Shown in pieces: positions 47,980 to 57,815 of a stretch of DNA of 64,000 nucleotides. The notes beneath the pieces are model-generated. The model was not told the DNA's origin and made no database searches. It was given only the letters and a program-made list of their open reading frames with translations. Source of the DNA: Sphingobacterium spiritivorum (GTDB lineage Bacteria; Bacteroidota; Bacteroidia; Sphingobacteriales; Sphingobacteriaceae); contig NZ_CP068082.1 of assembly GCF_016724845.1 (NCBI RefSeq), positions 1,364,001-1,428,000 of the forward strand, read 5' to 3'. Within the stretch, counting starts at the first letter, position 1. Each line of letters starts with the position of its first letter. The position numbers and the translations under genes were made by a program.

Positions 47980-48897
47980 TTAAATACTTACTTTCCAGAT
48001 ACGTACAATTTTATCATCTCCTCCTGTAATAAAATACTCACCGTCTGCTGTCCACAGTCCAACATTTATAGACAGGTGATGACTTTCATATCCTTTATCA
48101 CGACTCACATTCTTCAGAAGACCATACGTTTCCTTATCCCATATCTTAAACGTCTTATCCCTGCTGACTGTTGCAAAAACAGGCGCTGTCGGATGAAACA
48201 ATATACCATACACGGTAAACATATGAGGAATATAAGACAGTTGCTGAGAAAGATCAGCAGTATTCCAGACCACCAGCTTGGCATCTCTTCCACCGGAAAA
48301 TAAATGCCGGCCTTCCGGATCAAAAGATAAAGAGGTGACAGGCATATCGTGCCCCTGCACTTTAGCAAGGAGATGATAAGCTTCCGCATCGTAAAGATGA
48401 ATATTACCTGCTTTATCCCCAAATGCCAGCTGCTTTTCATTAGCAGATACTGCAATCACACGGATAATGGTTTCTGAAATCCTGAACTGGTATATTAAGT
48501 TAAAATCAAGAAGATTCCACACATACAACTGACCATCCTCTCCTACAGCAATTAATTCCTGCTTATGGGTTAAGGCTTTGATACTGAAAACGGCTCCTTT
48601 GTCCACTTTGAGACGAACCACCAGCTTCTGAGCATCTACGTCTACAATCATAATGGAGCCGTCACGAAGACCTATGGCCAGATAAGCAGTATCAGGAATA
48701 AGATAAAGACAATATACAGATGCACCTACAGCACAAAGAATACGCTTAAATGCACCAGTCTGCAGATCCCACTCCACCACCCCTTTATCATTACCTGCGG
48801 TAAATAAAGTATGCGGAAAGAAACCATTTTCTATCGCAAATATTTGATTCTGATGTCCTGTCAGCACAGTTGCCAACTCCGTAGATATTCTATTCAT
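47980..48897 (-). CDS. WD40-repeat protein
   Basis: 305 residues made almost wholly of WD40-type repeats (for example TGHQNQIFAIENGFFPHTLFTAGNDKGVVEWDL, shown in part, and FSGGRDAKLVVWN, FATVSRDKTFKIWD, FITGGDDKIVRIWK), giving about seven blades of a beta-propeller. No signal peptide, so probably a cytoplasmic scaffold. Such proteins have no catalytic site and the partner is unknown. ATG 48897 is chosen. A GTG at 48915 would lie inside the hairpin that ends the his operon, which makes it unlikely. Confidence 0.85.
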   Translation of the reverse strand: MNRISTELATVLTGHQNQIFAIENGFFPHTLFTAGNDKGVVEWDLQTGAFKRILCAVGASVYCLYLIPDTAYLAIGLRDGSIMIVDVDAQKLVVRLKVDKGAVFSIKALTHKQELIAVGEDGQLYVWNLLDFNLIYQFRISETIIRVIAVSANEKQLAFGDKAGNIHLYDAEAYHLLAKVQGHDMPVTSLSFDPEGRHLFSGGRDAKLVVWNTADLSQQLSYIPHMFTVYGILFHPTAPVFATVSRDKTFKIWDKETYGLLKNVSRDKGYESHHLSINVGLWTADGEYFITGGDDKIVRIWKVSI

Positions 48898-48901
48898 AAA
48901 A

Positions 48902-48931
48902 AAAGTGCCGGACACAAATGTACGGCACTTT
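48902..48931 (-). terminator. his operon terminator abutting the WD40 start codon
   Basis: A 9-bp perfect stem AAAGTGCCG / CGGCACTTT with a 12-nt loop and a T run on the minus strand, about 34 bp past the hisIE stop. The WD40 ATG follows 5 bp later. Confidence 0.7.
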
Positions 48932-48964
48932 GAAGACTATTATGTCATGTAAGGATAACTTTGC

Positions 48965-49549
48965 TTATTGGTGTCTGGATTCCAGATTTTTAGCAATCGT
49001 TTCCAATGAAAATCCTTTTTCTCTTAACAATACGATTAGGTGAAACAACAAATCAGAAGTCTCATCGATAAATTCTTTGTCGGTTTCGGTCAATGCTGCA
49101 ATAACAGTCTCTACCGCCTCTTCTCCTACCTTTTGAGCAATCTTGTTGATCCCTCTGCTACGCAAACGGTTAACATAGGACTCATCAGAAGGATGCTCAA
49201 AGCGATTACTCACAATACGTTCCAGTTCGAATAAGAAATTCTGATCGTATTCTGTCTTGAAGCAACTACGGCTTCCCGTATGACAAGTCGGTCCGTCAGG
49301 GCGTGCTTTGATCAGCAGTGTATCCTGATCACAGTCAATATGATAACTGACCACATGTAGAAAATTCCCGCTTTCCTCCCCTTTTGTCCAGAGCCTGTTC
49401 TTACTTCTGGAGAAAAATGTTACTTTTCTTTCTGCCTGCGTTTTTTGCCAGGCCTCTTCATTCATATACCCCAACATCAGCACTTCTAATGTCTGTGTAT
49501 CTTGTACTATGACCGGAACAAGTCCGTCACTTTTAGAAAAATCTAGCAT
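48965..49549 (-). CDS. hisIE: Bifunctional phosphoribosyl-AMP cyclohydrolase / phosphoribosyl-ATP pyrophosphatase
   Basis: 194 residues catalysing steps two and three of histidine biosynthesis. The N-terminal HisI domain (about 1-105) has the zinc/metal cysteines in HIDCDQDTLL and GPTCHTGSRSC. The C-terminal HisE domain (about 110-194) has EEAVETVIA and DETSDLLFHLIVLL. Last gene of the his cluster, separated from hisF by 105 bp and followed by a terminator. Confidence 0.96.
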   Translation of the reverse strand: MLDFSKSDGLVPVIVQDTQTLEVLMLGYMNEEAWQKTQAERKVTFFSRSKNRLWTKGEESGNFLHVVSYHIDCDQDTLLIKARPDGPTCHTGSRSCFKTEYDQNFLFELERIVSNRFEHPSDESYVNRLRSRGINKIAQKVGEEAVETVIAALTETDKEFIDETSDLLFHLIVLLREKGFSLETIAKNLESRHQ

Positions 49550-49654
49550 CTTTTAATTTAAAAAAGTTAAAATTAAATAGTACAACCGATAATTTCGGAC
49601 CTATTGAAATAAATAGCTCCTGTATCTTTTACTTTTAATTTTCGTATTATCATT

Positions 49655-50407
49655 TTACCGGACAGTAATACCGTTGGCTCTTAACGTATTTTTCAATTCA
49701 GGAATCAAAATTTCTCCATAATGAAAAACCGAAGCTGCTAATGCGGCATCGACTCCTGTTTGTTGAAATACTTCCGTAAAATGCTCTTGATTTCCAGCAC
49801 CTCCGGACGCAATCAGAGGAATACTGATCATAGCATTAATTTTTTTTAGAAATGCACAATCAAATCCATTTTTAGTGCCGTCATGATCCATTGAAGTCAA
49901 CAGTATTTCACCTGCTCCCCGGTCCTGAGCTTCACGAATCCAGTCTTCTGTCTGGATTTCCGTTTTGATACGACCGCCGCTAAGATGAACAAAATTTTGA
50001 CCTTCTGTATGTCTGGTATCTACTGCTACAACTACAAACTGCGCTCCGAAAGCAGCCGACATCTCATTGATCAGCTCCGGACGGCGCACGGCAGCTGAAT
50101 TAATCGAAATCTTATCTGCTCCCGAATTCAACAGGACTTCCGCATCACGGATCTCATTGATTCCGCCTCCAATGGTAAACGGAATATTTACCTGTCTGGC
50201 GACCGCTTTTACTAAATCTATAGTCGTTTTCCGGCCTTCATGTGTAGCCGTAATATCAAGAAAAACCAGTTCATCAGCCCCCTGTTCAGAATACGCATAC
50301 GCCAGTTCAACAGGATCCCCGGCATCACGCAGGTCAACAAAATTGACCCCCTTAACCGTCCGACCGTCCTTCACATCCAGACAAGGAATGATTCGCTTTG
50401 CTAACAT
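49655..50407 (-). CDS. hisF: Imidazole glycerol phosphate synthase, cyclase subunit
   Basis: 250-residue (beta/alpha)8 barrel that joins ammonia from HisH to PRFAR to form imidazole glycerol phosphate and AICAR. It starts [20 protein letters not shown], with catalytic Asp11 in CLDV and the second Asp in VVAVDTR (about 130). Phosphate loops IGGGI and ASGGAG are intact. Only 3 bp separate it from the hisA stop, so the two are coupled. Confidence 0.97.
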   Translation of the reverse strand: MLAKRIIPCLDVKDGRTVKGVNFVDLRDAGDPVELAYAYSEQGADELVFLDITATHEGRKTTIDLVKAVARQVNIPFTIGGGINEIRDAEVLLNSGADKISINSAAVRRPELINEMSAAFGAQFVVVAVDTRHTEGQNFVHLSGGRIKTEIQTEDWIREAQDRGAGEILLTSMDHDGTKNGFDCAFLKKINAMISIPLIASGGAGNQEHFTEVFQQTGVDAALAASVFHYGEILIPELKNTLRANGITVR

Positions 50408-50410
50408 GTA

Positions 50411-51163
50411 CTAAAAACTGATTAAAGATTTCAAATTCCAATCCTGAATCTCTTCGATCGAAATACGGTTTTCATAAATAGCTTTTCCTACCACACAGGA
50501 TTCCATTCTCCCAAGCTCCTGCAATTTGCGGATATCGTCCATGGAACTGATACCTCCTGAACCGATAAGTTTAATAATAGGCGAATGATCCAAAAGTTTC
50601 TTATACAATTCGACACCTGCACCGCCTAACTTGCCGTCTTTGCTGATATCTGTACACAGAAAACGGTAGAAACCCAATGCCAGGCACTTATCAATATATT
50701 CGATCAGTTTGATGGGCGAACTTTCCAGCCATCCTGAATACTTGATCACCTCATCCAGTACATCTATCGCTATAACGATATGATCTGCATACTTTATTTT
50801 TCCTTCATTAAGCGTGCTTAATTCTTCCAGAAATTCAGGATTAGTGATGGCCTGCGTACCTACGATGACACGAAATACACCTGCATCAATCAGTTCTTTT
50901 ACTTTTTCGATACTACGGACACCTCCGCCGTATTGAATCTTCATTTCAGTTTTGCGGATGATATTGAATAAATATTCCTGATTACTGAAATCTCCCTTTG
51001 CACCATTCAGATCGATGATATGCACCAACTCAGTACCATTTGCATGGTATCTGTCTATTTGTTCTTCAAGGCTTATATCGTAAGTCGTTACATCGTCATA
51101 ATTTCCTTCGCGTAGACGAACTACTTTTTTGTCCAATACATCGATTGCTGGTATGATATACAT
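50411..51163 (-). CDS. hisA: ProFAR isomerase (phosphoribosylformimino-5-aminoimidazole carboxamide ribotide isomerase)
   Basis: 250-residue (beta/alpha)8 barrel, paralogous to HisF. It starts MYIIPAIDVLDKKVVRL with catalytic Asp8 in AIDV, a second Asp near residue 130 (VIAIDVLDE), and phosphate loops YGGGVRS and GSGGISS. It lies between hisH and hisF with short gaps, in the order expected for the pathway. Confidence 0.96.
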   Translation of the reverse strand: MYIIPAIDVLDKKVVRLREGNYDDVTTYDISLEEQIDRYHANGTELVHIIDLNGAKGDFSNQEYLFNIIRKTEMKIQYGGGVRSIEKVKELIDAGVFRVIVGTQAITNPEFLEELSTLNEGKIKYADHIVIAIDVLDEVIKYSGWLESSPIKLIEYIDKCLALGFYRFLCTDISKDGKLGGAGVELYKKLLDHSPIIKLIGSGGISSMDDIRKLQELGRMESCVVGKAIYENRISIEEIQDWNLKSLISF

Positions 51164-51180
51164 AGTAAAATATTTTGTTT

Positions 51181-51774
51181 CTAATTTATCTTTGAAAAAT
51201 TCAATAATAACTGCTCTCCGGCCTTACCCGATTTTTCAGGGTGAAACTGGACTCCATAAAAATTTCCTTTTGACATTGCTGCCGAAAACGGAACATCATA
51301 CTCGCATTTTGCAATGGTATAATCTTCGTGATATTCAATAAAATACGAATGTACGAAGTAAAAATACGCATTATCTTCAATATGGAGGAATAGCGGGTTA
51401 CCTTTAGAAGGCGATATGCTATTCCAGCCCATATGCGGAACCTTCTGCGCTATACGTTCTCTGAAATGTAACGTCTGGATCGGAACGATCTTCAGTAATT
51501 CGGCATTACCTTCTTCCGAAAAATCCGTCATCAGCTGCATACCTACACATATTCCCAATACCGGTTTTTTTATCTTATGGATATGTTCAGATAAGCCCGA
51601 TTCCCGCAGCTTCTGCATAGCAGCACCCGCATGTCCTACTCCCGGAATAATAATACGATCACATTGATTGATCTCTTCAGGCAGGTTGATCATCATATAC
51701 GAAAGTCCGACTCTATCCAGTGCCGCTGTCAATGAAAATATATTCCCTGCCCCGTAATTGATAATTCCTATCAT
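51181..51774 (-). CDS. hisH: Imidazole glycerol phosphate synthase, glutamine amidotransferase subunit
   Basis: 197-residue class I glutaminase that supplies ammonia to HisF. Nucleophile Cys in the elbow PVLGICVGMQLM (about 76), and the His-x-Glu pair near the C-terminus in GVQFHPEKSG. Start MIGIINYGAGN is typical. It lies 17 bp before hisA. Confidence 0.97.
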   Translation of the reverse strand: MIGIINYGAGNIFSLTAALDRVGLSYMMINLPEEINQCDRIIIPGVGHAGAAMQKLRESGLSEHIHKIKKPVLGICVGMQLMTDFSEEGNAELLKIVPIQTLHFRERIAQKVPHMGWNSISPSKGNPLFLHIEDNAYFYFVHSYFIEYHEDYTIAKCEYDVPFSAAMSKGNFYGVQFHPEKSGKAGEQLLLNFSKIN

Positions 51775-51793
51775 ATCTTTTTATTTTATAATT

Positions 51794-52933
51794 CTACAAA
51801 ACACCTTTAGTGCTTGGTAGCTGCATGTTATCCGCATCACGACGCACCGCTTTTTTGATTGATTTAGCAAATGCCTTGAAGATGGCTTCGATCTTGTGAT
51901 GCTCGTTCTCACCTTCGGCTTTGATATTGAGATTAGATCTGGACGCATCAGAGAATGACTTGAAGAAATGGAAAAACATTTCTGTAGGCATGTCACCTAT
52001 TTTCTCTCTGTTGAATGTAGCGTCCCACACAATCCAGTTGCGTCCTCCAAAATCCAGCGCCACCTGCGCAAGACAGTCATCCATGGGCAAAGTGTAGGAA
52101 TATCGTTCAATACCGCGCTTATCACCCAAAACCTTTAAAAAGACTTCCCCCAAAGCAATCCCTGTATCTTCTATCGTATGATGTTCATCTATATGCAGAT
52201 CGCCTTTTGCTTTTACAGTAAGGTCAATTGCTCCGTGACGGGCAATCTGATCCAGCATGTGATCAAAAAATGGCAATCCGGTATCAATATCTGATTTACC
52301 TGATCCATCCAGATTGAGATGGATATAAATATCCGTTTCATTCGTCTTACGATGATGCTCTCCTGTCCTTGAACCTAGCTTCAGAAATTCGTAAATCGCT
52401 TTCCAGTCTTTTGTTTCCAAAGCAACTGCACTGGCCTCTATTTGCAGGTTCTCAGTCACACCGAGATTATCATTTGCCCGCAGCCAGATTGCTTTTGCAC
52501 CCAGATTCTGAGCCAGCTTCACATCATTTACACGATCACCAATCACAAATGAATGCTGCAAATCATACTTCTCCGGATCAAAATAATCCAATAGCATACC
52601 AATACCCGGTTTGCGGGTAGCAGCATTCTCGTGTGGGAAAGTACGGTCAATATGTTCTTTTGCAAATACGACTCCTTCTCCGGCAAAAGTATCCGTCACC
52701 AGCTGATGTACAGGCCAGAAATTAGCTTCAGGATGAGAATCTGTTCCCAGTCCATCCTGATTGGTCACAAGAACCAGTTCATAATCCAGTTCTTTAGCAA
52801 TACGGGGAAGATACTGTAATGCTCCGGGATAAAATTTTAATTTGGCAAAAGAGTCAATTTGCTCATCCTCAGGCTCCAGAATCAATGTTCCGTCTCGGTC
52901 AATAAATAATACGCGCTTGATATGGTTTGGCAT
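51794..52933 (-). CDS. hisB: Bifunctional histidinol-phosphatase / imidazoleglycerol-phosphate dehydratase
   Basis: About 379 residues. The N-terminal HAD phosphatase (about 1-165) shows DRDGT (nucleophile Asp12, Asp14) and [10 protein letters not shown]. The C-terminal dehydratase (about 185-379) has the metal-binding repeats [14 protein letters not shown] and [14 protein letters not shown] 52933 is preferred because it begins [16 protein letters not shown]; the in-frame TTG 52954 would overlap hisC. This fused form is common in Bacteroidota and Gammaproteobacteria. Confidence 0.96.
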   Translation of the reverse strand: MPNHIKRVLFIDRDGTLILEPEDEQIDSFAKLKFYPGALQYLPRIAKELDYELVLVTNQDGLGTDSHPEANFWPVHQLVTDTFAGEGVVFAKEHIDRTFPHENAATRKPGIGMLLDYFDPEKYDLQHSFVIGDRVNDVKLAQNLGAKAIWLRANDNLGVTENLQIEASAVALETKDWKAIYEFLKLGSRTGEHHRKTNETDIYIHLNLDGSGKSDIDTGLPFFDHMLDQIARHGAIDLTVKAKGDLHIDEHHTIEDTGIALGEVFLKVLGDKRGIERYSYTLPMDDCLAQVALDFGGRNWIVWDATFNREKIGDMPTEMFFHFFKSFSDASRSNLNIKAEGENEHHKIEAIFKAFAKSIKKAVRRDADNMQLPSTKGVL

Positions 52934-52943
52934 GATAATATAA

Positions 52944-54002
52944 TTAGCCTGCAAAAGCAGTCATTTTTTCTAATAGTATTTTATTCTCTTCAGGAGTACC
53001 TACAGTGATACGCAGACAGCCCTCACATAGTTCTACTTTGGAGCGGTCGCGCACAATGATACCGTGCCCTACAAGATAGGTATATAAGCCTCTTGGATCA
53101 TCCATTCTGACTAAGATAAAATTGGCATCCGACGGAGTAATATACTGTACATATCCGATCTTAACCAGTTCTTTCACCAGCAATTCACGTTCAGCAACGG
53201 TCTCTTTGATCCAGGCATTCACCTGATCTACCTGATCCAGCGCTTCCAGTACAATATCTTGCGTAGCCTGATTGATATTATAAGGAGGCTTTATTTTATT
53301 GAATACTTCAATAATCTCTTTACTGGCAAAAGCCATTCCAAGACGTAATGCAGCCAGCCCCCAGGCTTTGGAAAGCGTCTGCAGGACAACAAGATTAGGG
53401 TACTCAGCAAGTTCCTGTGTAAATGATCGGGTCTGTGAAAAATTGATATATGCCTCATCCACCACTACAATACCATGAAAGTTATTCAGGATCAGCTCGA
53501 TGTCCTTACGGTTAATAGCATTTCCTGTAGGATTGTTTGGCGAACAAATAAAGATAAGCTTGGTCTGTGCATTTACAGCCTCCTGTATCCCATCCAGATC
53601 CAGCTGGTATTCTTTCGTCAGATTGACCTTTTGGAAAGTCACATCATTAATATTGGCAGATACTTCATACATCCCGTAGGTTGGCGGAACAAGAATAACG
53701 TTATCTACACCCGGACGGCAAAAGGCCCGGAATAAAATATCGATAGCTTCATCACTTCCGTTTCCTAAAAACATATTTGCTGCAGGAACTCCTTTTATAC
53801 GCGAAAGTTTATCTTTGACCTGATGTTGCAACGGATCGGGATAACGGTTGTAATTATGATCCAAAGGTGATCCAAAGGCATTTTCATTGGCATCAATCAG
53901 TATAGATGCTTCTCCTTTAAATTCATCTCTGGCAGAAGAATAAGGTACGAGATTTTTGATATTATCCCGTAGTAAGTCGGTTAAGTTGAATGGATTATCC
54001 AT
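52944..54002 (-). CDS. hisC: Histidinol-phosphate aminotransferase
   Basis: 352-residue PLP fold-type I aminotransferase. Visible elements: [10 protein letters not shown] (substrate), [21 protein letters not shown], the PLP-binding aspartate in [10 protein letters not shown], the Schiff-base lysine in [13 protein letters not shown], and the C-terminal arginine in CLRITVGT. First his gene here; the gene before it is rnz (47-bp gap), not hisG or hisD. Confidence 0.96.
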   Translation of the reverse strand: MDNPFNLTDLLRDNIKNLVPYSSARDEFKGEASILIDANENAFGSPLDHNYNRYPDPLQHQVKDKLSRIKGVPAANMFLGNGSDEAIDILFRAFCRPGVDNVILVPPTYGMYEVSANINDVTFQKVNLTKEYQLDLDGIQEAVNAQTKLIFICSPNNPTGNAINRKDIELILNNFHGIVVVDEAYINFSQTRSFTQELAEYPNLVVLQTLSKAWGLAALRLGMAFASKEIIEVFNKIKPPYNINQATQDIVLEALDQVDQVNAWIKETVAERELLVKELVKIGYVQYITPSDANFILVRMDDPRGLYTYLVGHGIIVRDRSKVELCEGCLRITVGTPEENKILLEKMTAFAG

Positions 54003-54049
54003 TTAAAAAAAATTAGAGCCGTAAATATGAGGAAAAATTCACAAAAACA

Positions 54050-54961
54050 CTATACAGAAAACCATTTACCTTCAACTGAAAGCTGGGTATTCTTAAAAAC
54101 GTGCTGTGCTTCCTCCAATAATGGCTGTAATTCACGGTATCTTGCAGAGTAATGTCCCAGAAGCAATTTATGTGCACCTGCTTCCTTCGCAATTTCGGCT
54201 GCCTCCTGTGCCGTGGTATGCAATGTTTCTTTGGCCCTGTCGACCATTTCGTGTAAAAAAGTAGATTCGTGATACAACAGATCTACATTGCTGATTGCTG
54301 CTAAGTAGTCCGGCACACGTACCGTATCCGAACAATAAGCATAGCTTCTCGACGGTGGCGGCGGTATGGTCAGCTCTGCAGCTTTATATACTTTTCCATC
54401 GGGAGCGGTATAATCCAGTCCTCTTTTTATTCCGCCTATGTATTGTTTAGGAATGTTCAGTTGTTCTACCAGCTCTGCTATTATTGCCGGAGAACGCTTT
54501 CCTTCATCAAACCGGAATCCTGTACAGGGAATGCGGTGAGTAAGCGGAAACGTACTTACTTTGAAAGCAGTAGTTTCCAGAATGACTTCTTCTTTATCCG
54601 GATTGGTAGGGTGAAAGATCAGGTTGTACCGTAGTTGAGTATCCGAATGTCTGAACTGTACATCCAGTATCTCTTTCAGAGGTGCCGGGCCATATAAATG
54701 CAGGTCAGACTTGCGGCCAACCAGGTGCATGGAAGACAATAGTCCGACGAGTCCCAGATAATGATCACCATGCAGGTGACTGATAAATATATGACCTATG
54801 CGATTGCTACGGATACCGTAGCGGAATAGTTGCATCTGTGTGCCTTCTCCACAATCGATCAGAAAAAACTGTTCATTAAAATTGAGGAGTTGACTCGAAG
54901 GATGACGTTCGTACATCGGTGTAGCGGAGCTATTCCCCAAAATCAAAACCTCAAACTTCAT
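54050..54961 (-). CDS. rnz: Ribonuclease Z (tRNA 3'-processing endonuclease)
   Basis: 303-residue metallo-beta-lactamase-fold endonuclease that removes tRNA 3' trailers. The zinc motif HLHGDH (His62, His64, Asp66, His67) is intact, with further ligands in the middle Asp (YCSDT) and in HYSARY. The length fits the short bacterial form. It starts 3 bp after the STAS gene, so the two are probably cotranscribed. Confidence 0.94.
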   Translation of the reverse strand: MKFEVLILGNSSATPMYERHPSSQLLNFNEQFFLIDCGEGTQMQLFRYGIRSNRIGHIFISHLHGDHYLGLVGLLSSMHLVGRKSDLHLYGPAPLKEILDVQFRHSDTQLRYNLIFHPTNPDKEEVILETTAFKVSTFPLTHRIPCTGFRFDEGKRSPAIIAELVEQLNIPKQYIGGIKRGLDYTAPDGKVYKAAELTIPPPPSRSYAYCSDTVRVPDYLAAISNVDLLYHESTFLHEMVDRAKETLHTTAQEAAEIAKEAGAHKLLLGHYSARYRELQPLLEEAQHVFKNTQLSVEGKWFSV

Positions 54962-54964
54962 GTG

Positions 54965-55342
54965 CTAATCTTTCTCCCCTCTGTAGTCCATTTCTAATTC
55001 ATGCGCAAAGATCATATCCTCGGCAATCTTCACGGAATCTACTATAGTCAGTGTCTGATGCAAATGAGACATCTCCAGTACTTCCAGTACTGCTGAGTCT
55101 ACATTTGCCAAAAGAAACAACCCTCCTATCGTATGACAAAGCCTGTTGGCCAGAATACCTATACGAACACCTTCCTCATCTACGTCACGTACATTCGACA
55201 GATCCAACACAATATTGCGTTGGCCGGTAGTATTACGCAATAAAAGTTCAGCTTTCAACTTTGCTGCCTTTTCAGCGTTCAGCACATCCGTTAACGGTTC
55301 GATTACAATATATCGGTCATGCTTATCAATTGTATATTTCAT
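54965..55342 (-). CDS. STAS-domain protein (anti-sigma-factor-antagonist-like)
   Basis: 125 residues forming one STAS domain (about 1-110). In SpoIIAA-type antagonists the conserved loop reads D-S-S-G, with a serine phosphorylated by the partner kinase. Here it reads DEEG (55-58), with both serines replaced by glutamate. It may therefore be fixed in one state or serve as a scaffold. It is encoded 3 bp before rnz; no anti-sigma kinase or phosphatase gene lies nearby. Confidence 0.8.
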   Translation of the reverse strand: MKYTIDKHDRYIVIEPLTDVLNAEKAAKLKAELLLRNTTGQRNIVLDLSNVRDVDEEGVRIGILANRLCHTIGGLFLLANVDSAVLEVLEMSHLHQTLTIVDSVKIAEDMIFAHELEMDYRGEKD

Positions 55343-55448
55343 AAACCCAATTTTTTACGTTAAAGACTATCCTTCATTTACAGGAATTCCCTTTTACAGC
55401 CTGTCACTTTGGTGTGTACCGTGGAGACAGATACCTTTATGTCCAATT

Positions 55449-56408
55449 TTATTTCCCTGCTTCGGGCAGCGTCTTTAATGCAGTAGAAATATTATGTTCT
55501 ACTCTACCCAGCACCTCTCCCTCTTTGGGATATTCAAAACGTTCTCCTGTGATATGCTCATATAGTTCAATGTATCGCTCGGAAATAGAATTTACAATTT
55601 CATCCGTCATTTCAGGTACCTGCTGCCCGTCTTTTCCCTGAAAACCATTCTCAATCAACCATTTCCGAACAAATTCTTTGGACAATTGCTTTTGCGGCTC
55701 ACCGTTTGACTGACGGTCTTCATATCCATCAGCATAAAAATATCTGGAAGAATCCGGTGTATGGATCTCGTCTATAAGATAAATAACGCCGTCACGTTTA
55801 CCAAACTCATACTTGGTATCCACCAGAATCAGACCTCTTTCTTTTGCGATCTCCGTACCACGCTGAAACAGAGCTTTCGTATATTTTTCAAGCTGGATAT
55901 AATCTTCCTCACTTACAATACCTTTTTTCAGAATATCTGCACGGGAGATATCTTCATCATGACCTACTGCAGCTTTTGTGGTCGGCGTAATGATGGGCTC
56001 GGGAAGCTTATCATTTTCTTTAAGTCCTTCAACTAGTTTCTCTCCGCACACTTCTCTTCTGCCGGCACTATATTCACGCCATGCATGTCCCGAAAGGTAT
56101 CCTCTGATCACCATCTCTACTTTGAATGGCTCACACATCTTACCAATCGTCACACTGGGATCCGGTACTTCTACCACCCAGTTAGGCAAAATATCTTCTG
56201 TAGCTTTTAAAAACTTCGCCGCTATTTGATTCAGCACCTGACCTTTATAAGGTATAGCACGAGGCAATACAACATCAAATGCAGATATACGATCTGTGGC
56301 AACCATTGCCAGATAACGATCTGCAATCGTATATACATCACGTACCTTACCTCTGTAAAAAGCAGTTTGGTTTTCGAAATTAAAATTTGTTTCTCTTATT
56401 GCGTTCAT
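55449..56408 (-). CDS. purC: Phosphoribosylaminoimidazole-succinocarboxamide synthase (SAICAR synthetase)
   Basis: About 319 residues; joins aspartate to CAIR in purine synthesis. The core is visible as YRGKVRDVY (ATP loop), [27 protein letters not shown] and LVDTKYEFG. It is the longer form with a C-terminal extension, as in fungi and many Bacteroidota. ATG 56408 (MNAIRETNF) is preferred; an in-frame ATG at 56426 would add six residues. It follows phoH by about 90 bp. Confidence 0.95.
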   Translation of the reverse strand: MNAIRETNFNFENQTAFYRGKVRDVYTIADRYLAMVATDRISAFDVVLPRAIPYKGQVLNQIAAKFLKATEDILPNWVVEVPDPSVTIGKMCEPFKVEMVIRGYLSGHAWREYSAGRREVCGEKLVEGLKENDKLPEPIITPTTKAAVGHDEDISRADILKKGIVSEEDYIQLEKYTKALFQRGTEIAKERGLILVDTKYEFGKRDGVIYLIDEIHTPDSSRYFYADGYEDRQSNGEPQKQLSKEFVRKWLIENGFQGKDGQQVPEMTDEIVNSISERYIELYEHITGERFEYPKEGEVLGRVEHNISTALKTLPEAGK

Positions 56409-56497
56409 TTCAAAATAAAAATTCATAAGTAAAAATAGCAGCGTTAAACTGCCTCAGTAATCTCTTTCAGCAAACGATACCAGCTGACAGACAATTA

Positions 56498-57472
56498 CTA
56501 AATATCTCCGTATGCCTCTAATATACGTTTCACCAGTTTATGTCTAACGACATCTCCCCCGCTCAGATAAATCATATCTATCCCCTCTATTCCTTCCAGC
56601 AATTTCACCGCTGTAGATAATCCGGATTGATTTTTCTTCGGAAGGTCAATCTGTGTCATATCACCGGTCACAATAAATTTGGCCGTAGGACCCATCCGCG
56701 TCAGAAACATCTTCAGCTGCATATCCGTAGCATTCTGTGCTTCATCCAGAATCACAAAACAATTATCAAGAGTACGCCCGCGCATAAAAGCCAGAGGCGC
56801 CACTTCAATAGTCCGGTTTTCAAGATATCCCTTCAGCTTTTCAGCAGGAATCATATCATCCAGTGCATCATACAGAGGTCTCAGATAAGGATCTACTTTT
56901 TCCTTCAGATCGCCGGGAAGAAAACCCAGATTTTCCCCCGCTTCTACTGCAGGTCGTGTCAGGATGATACGCTTGATCTCTTTGTTGCGCAACGCACGAA
57001 CAGCAAGAGCAACAGCCGTATAAGTCTTCCCGGTTCCGGCAGGACCTATTGCAAATAAGATATCATTCTTGGAAATACTGTCCACCATTCTACGCTGATT
57101 AAGCGTACGTGCCCGTACAATTATTCCATTAGGACCATACACAATAGGCTCTCCGCTAAAAGCCGGTGCACCTTCTTGTTTCTTTTCCGAACCGTCAGCC
57201 TTTTTCTCCGCCACAGGATGTTTTACGCCTATGATTTCTTCCAGATCCAATACAGACAGACTATGAAATCGTTCCATGTGAGACAAGATCTGATCAAATG
57301 CGCCTTTAAAATGTTGCTGTTCCTGTTCTTCTCCCAATACTTTCAGTTCATTTCCTCTGGCTACCATTCTGATCTTCGGAAATTGCTTCTTAATGTATTC
57401 AAAATTCTCATTTTGAGTCCCCCACAGAGTGACCAAATTGACTTCCTCAAGTGTTATCAGTAATTCGTTCAA
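56498..57472 (-). CDS. phoH: PhoH-like ATPase
   Basis: 324 residues. The N-terminal part (about 1-100) resembles the KH-like region of PhoH/YbeZ proteins. It is followed by a P-loop ATPase with Walker A GPAGTGKT (143-150) and Walker B VILDEAQN. The family acts in RNA metabolism, often with the RNase YbeY, and is induced by phosphate starvation in E. coli. A Lys/Glu-rich linker (about 88-105) separates the two parts. ATG at 57472. Confidence 0.9.
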   Translation of the reverse strand: MNELLITLEEVNLVTLWGTQNENFEYIKKQFPKIRMVARGNELKVLGEEQEQQHFKGAFDQILSHMERFHSLSVLDLEEIIGVKHPVAEKKADGSEKKQEGAPAFSGEPIVYGPNGIIVRARTLNQRRMVDSISKNDILFAIGPAGTGKTYTAVALAVRALRNKEIKRIILTRPAVEAGENLGFLPGDLKEKVDPYLRPLYDALDDMIPAEKLKGYLENRTIEVAPLAFMRGRTLDNCFVILDEAQNATDMQLKMFLTRMGPTAKFIVTGDMTQIDLPKKNQSGLSTAVKLLEGIEGIDMIYLSGGDVVRHKLVKRILEAYGDI

Positions 57473-57566
57473 ATTAATATATTTTTCATGTAACCATAGA
57501 AAATAAAGACGCAGGCATACAATCCTTATTTCGCACTAAATGTACTAATTTTTTGCGGGCATAGTA

Positions 57567-57611
57567 TGCAAAATACATTCAAAAACTTCGATATTTTTTT
57601 AGTATTTTGCA
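57567..57611. repeat. Perfect inverted repeat in the phoH / SAM-hydroxide adenosyltransferase gap
   Basis: TGCAAAATAC at 57567-57576 and its exact complement GTATTTTGCA at 57602-57611, 25 nt apart, in the 343-bp divergent gap (57473-57815). It could be a paired operator for both genes. A second short palindrome (ATCGAAA / TTTCGAT) lies at 57718-57736. Nothing else is seen in the gap except the -7 box below. Confidence 0.5.
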
Positions 57612-57701
57612 AATGATCAATCAAAAGTACAAACTATCTGTACCATTTAAAAAAAGATAAAGATTAATTGATTCTAAACTATGATTCCAGTAAATAACTC
57701 T

Positions 57702-57709
57702 TACTTTTG
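57702..57709 (+). promoter_or_regulatory. Predicted -7 box of the SAM-hydroxide adenosyltransferase gene
   Basis: TACTTTTG, an exact TAnnTTTG match, about 107 bp before the ATG at 57816. No clear -33 at standard spacing. Confidence 0.4.
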
Positions 57710-57815
57710 TAGTCCTTATCGAAAAAATATTTCGATTCAACAGATGTCGCGAGCTATTTTTGGGAAGGCCGCCAAGATCAGGATAAATTAGAGACAAAAT
57801 ACGTTTTGCGGTTAT

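Noticed and set aside
57473..57815. SAM riboswitch upstream of the SAM-cleaving enzyme gene
   Set aside because: No recognisable SAM-I or SAM-II conserved core was seen, and the inverted repeats are better explained as protein sites.
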